Shown here: piece by piece, positions 7,348 through 8,393 of the stretch | How the letters are laid out: the number at the start of each line of letters is the position of its first letter | Position numbering within the stretch: position 1 is the stretch's first letter | Source of the DNA: Deltaproteobacteria bacterium UBA3076 | GTDB taxonomy: Bacteria; Desulfobacterota; Dissulfuribacteria; Dissulfuribacterales; UBA3076 | Assembly: GCA_002367355.1 (NCBI GenBank) | Contig: DFBQ01000113.1 | Span: 2,966-11,358, forward strand | Length of the DNA: 8,393 nucleotides | Direction of reading: 5' to 3' | Program-made: the position numbers and the translations under genes | The notes under the pieces: generated by a model | What the model was told of the DNA's origin: nothing | The model's database searches: none | Seen by the model: the letters and a program-made list of their open reading frames with translations, nothing else

Positions 7348-7455
7348 ATGCACATGCTTCTTACAGACGAACCAGGTAAAAAACTACTCCTCTTGGGCAA
7401 TGAAGCCATTGCACGAGGGGGACTGGAGGAAGCCAAATGCTCTTTAGACGTCTGA
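7348..7455 (+). pseudogene. N-terminal remnant resembling indolepyruvate ferredoxin oxidoreductase alpha subunit (IorA)
   Basis: A 35-codon frame from ATG 7348 to TGA 7453-7455 encodes MHMLLTDEPG followed by KKLLLLGNEAIARGGLEEA. The stretch LLLGNEAIARG is, from memory, the hallmark N-terminus of IorA, where the intact protein of about 600 residues continues with a glycine-rich thiamine-pyrophosphate region containing YPGTPS. Here the resemblance stops near 7434, and the frame ends seven codons later. The expected YPGTPS segment and all downstream domains are missing. There is no strong ribosome binding site before 7348. The frame overlaps the start of the lipoprotein gene (7437) by 19 bases in a different frame, and its codons 26-28 contain the GGAGGA that serves that gene. 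It is most likely the stump of a deleted or rearranged iorA, possibly still translated as a leader peptide. It could also be an assembly join, although the intact downstream gene argues against that. Confidence 0.6.
7425..7430 (+). promoter_or_regulatory. Ribosome binding site of the lipoprotein gene, inside the IorA-like remnant
   Basis: GGAGGA lies six bases before ATG 7437. It is made of the last base of a CTG codon plus GAG GA of the two following glutamate codons in the IorA-like frame. This decides the lipoprotein start and ties its translation to the remnant. Confidence 0.75.
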
Positions 7456-7727
7456 AAATAAAACAAATCGTTTTTTTCATTGCCTTGGCGATATTTATGT
7501 TGAGTCTCCCCGCATGCACGGAAAGGCAGAAAAAGAGCATAAAACACCTCAAGTCAGACGTCATCGGGATCAAGAGAAAGGTGACCCTCTATGACTGCAA
7601 TGGAAACGTGATCAGGGACTGGGAAGGCCGTTTCAAAATAGAGATCCAAGGCTCCTATCTCTCTTTTATTGATGATAATGGCAAGGACATCAAGGTCAGT
7701 GGAACCGTGGTAGTGGAAGAAACGTAA
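7437..7727 (+). CDS. Small predicted lipoprotein, possibly DUF5052-like
   Basis: A 96-residue protein with a basic N-terminus (MLFRRLKIKQ), a hydrophobic core (11-24) and a lipobox LPAC ending at C27, so it is predicted to be exported, lipidated by Lgt and cleaved by signal peptidase II. Proline at -2 of the lipobox is unusual but does occur. The mature part is about 70 residues. It begins with a charged linker and continues as a probable all-beta domain (KVTLYDCNGNVIRDW, then FKIEIQGSYLSFIDDNGK, then VSGTVVVEE). This pattern, with a 'TVYD.NG..I..W.G.F' motif, recalls small DUF5052-type lipoproteins of Firmicutes and phages; the family name is from memory and not certain. The start is supported by GGAGGA six bases upstream. 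scpB begins 34 bases after the stop, probably in the same transcript. No function is known. Confidence 0.8.
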   Translation: MLFRRLKIKQIVFFIALAIFMLSLPACTERQKKSIKHLKSDVIGIKRKVTLYDCNGNVIRDWEGRFKIEIQGSYLSFIDDNGKDIKVSGTVVVEET

Positions 7728-7761
7728 TTGTCACCGAGACGCCCTCTCACTTAACGATTCT

Positions 7762-8331
7762 ATGGCAGCTACCCAGCATAGTCTAAAATCTATTCTTGAG
7801 GCCATGTTATTGGTAGCAAACAGGCCTATTGGTCTGAAAAAATTCACTCAGCTTCTGCCTGAATATGACAGGGGTGCTATCATCACTACATTGAAAATCC
7901 TCCGGAGGGAGTACAACGACGAAAAACGCGGCTTTGAACTCAAGGAGGTAGCTGGGGGATTTCGTCTTCAGACCCGCAGGAATTTGCGAAGCTGGGTGCT
8001 CAGGCTCAAGAAGTCAAGTCCGGTAAGACTCAGCAGGGCAGCCCTTGAGACGCTTGCCGTTGTGGCGTACAGACAGCCGGTAACAAGGTCAGAGATTGAA
8101 AGTATCAGAGGAGTGGACGCCAGCGGCACCCTGCGTTTCCTGCTCGACAGAAAGATTATCAGAATTGTCGGCAGAAAGGACCTTCCCGGTCGCCCGTTAC
8201 TTTATGGCACGACCCGGCAGTTCCTGGAGGTATTTGAATTAAAGGATTTGTCAGACCTGCCATCCCTGGCAGAAATGGCCGAACTGGAACATCAGACAAA
8301 CGGCCTTCCTCAAATCCCATTGTTCAGATAG
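7762..8331 (+). CDS. scpB: Segregation and condensation protein B
   Basis: ScpB is the winged-helix (kite) subunit that dimerises and binds the ScpA kleisin in the SMC-ScpAB condensin, which compacts and helps segregate the nucleoid. At 189 residues it is the usual family length. The first winged helix spans about 5-82 (LKSILEAMLLVANRPI, then GFELKEVAGGFRLQT). The second spans about 88-160 and carries the strongest family signature: LSRAALETLAVVAYRQPVTR (90-109), EIESIRGVD (111-119), LLDRKIIRIVGRKDLPGRP (127-145) and LYGTT (147-151). The tail is short and polar. ATG 7762 is the only start available: the frame upstream has no ATG, GTG or TTG back to a TAG at 7711. It has no visible Shine-Dalgarno, so translation may be coupled to the lipoprotein gene 34 bases upstream. 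scpA, its common neighbour, is not immediately upstream. Confidence 0.95.
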   Translation: MAATQHSLKSILEAMLLVANRPIGLKKFTQLLPEYDRGAIITTLKILRREYNDEKRGFELKEVAGGFRLQTRRNLRSWVLRLKKSSPVRLSRAALETLAVVAYRQPVTRSEIESIRGVDASGTLRFLLDRKIIRIVGRKDLPGRPLLYGTTRQFLEVFELKDLSDLPSLAEMAELEHQTNGLPQIPLFR

Positions 8332-8393
8332 GGATTGGGGGATTAGCCTTTAGCGGTTAGCTATTAGTTTAATGGTAAGCGTTCACAGGGCAC
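8332..8393. other. Non-coding tail of the window
   Basis: After the scpB stop there are 62 bases with repeated TTAGC/TTAG words (8343-8368) and no start of a further gene. No terminator hairpin with a T-tract is visible before the edge. Confidence 0.5.

Overview
The window is an ordinary-looking stretch of bacterial chromosome. It carries two central-metabolism blocks, one tRNA gene, one chromosome-condensation gene and a partial DNA-binding protein gene at the left edge. The gene set (full-length three-domain Pta with AckA, and a class V aminotransferase paired with long-form SerA) and the moderate base composition suggest an anaerobic or facultative Gram-negative lineage. Desulfobacterota or a similar deep-branching group is my best guess, but this is inference from gene style and I hold it loosely.

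Left part, bases 1-3777: the 3' part of a helix-turn-helix protein gene (plus strand) faces the pta-ackA operon (minus strand) tail to tail. pta and ackA overlap by four bases (ATGA), so they are almost certainly translationally coupled. Together they interconvert acetyl-CoA and acetate through acetyl phosphate, giving ATP by substrate-level phosphorylation or activating acetate.

Middle, bases 3778-4222: an intergenic region holding a complete tRNA-Arg(CCG) with encoded CCA on the minus strand, with its own good promoter. Upstream of the aminotransferase gene it also holds a cluster of TTGACA/TGTCAA-type elements.

Right part, bases 4223-7213: a class V aminotransferase followed by D-3-phosphoglycerate dehydrogenase (SerA, with ACT domain), both on the plus strand. 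The pair fits the first two steps of phosphorylated serine synthesis, the aminotransferase standing in for SerC. serA appears to have its own promoter, with a small palindrome in the spacer.

Bases 7214-8393: a hairpin at the serA stop, then a 35-codon remnant that looks like the N-terminus of indolepyruvate ferredoxin oxidoreductase alpha subunit (IorA). This runs directly into a small lipoprotein gene, and is followed by scpB. The IorA-like remnant donates the ribosome binding site of the lipoprotein gene and is the most unusual thing here. I see no CRISPR array, complete mobile element, defence system or clearly new multi-gene system.
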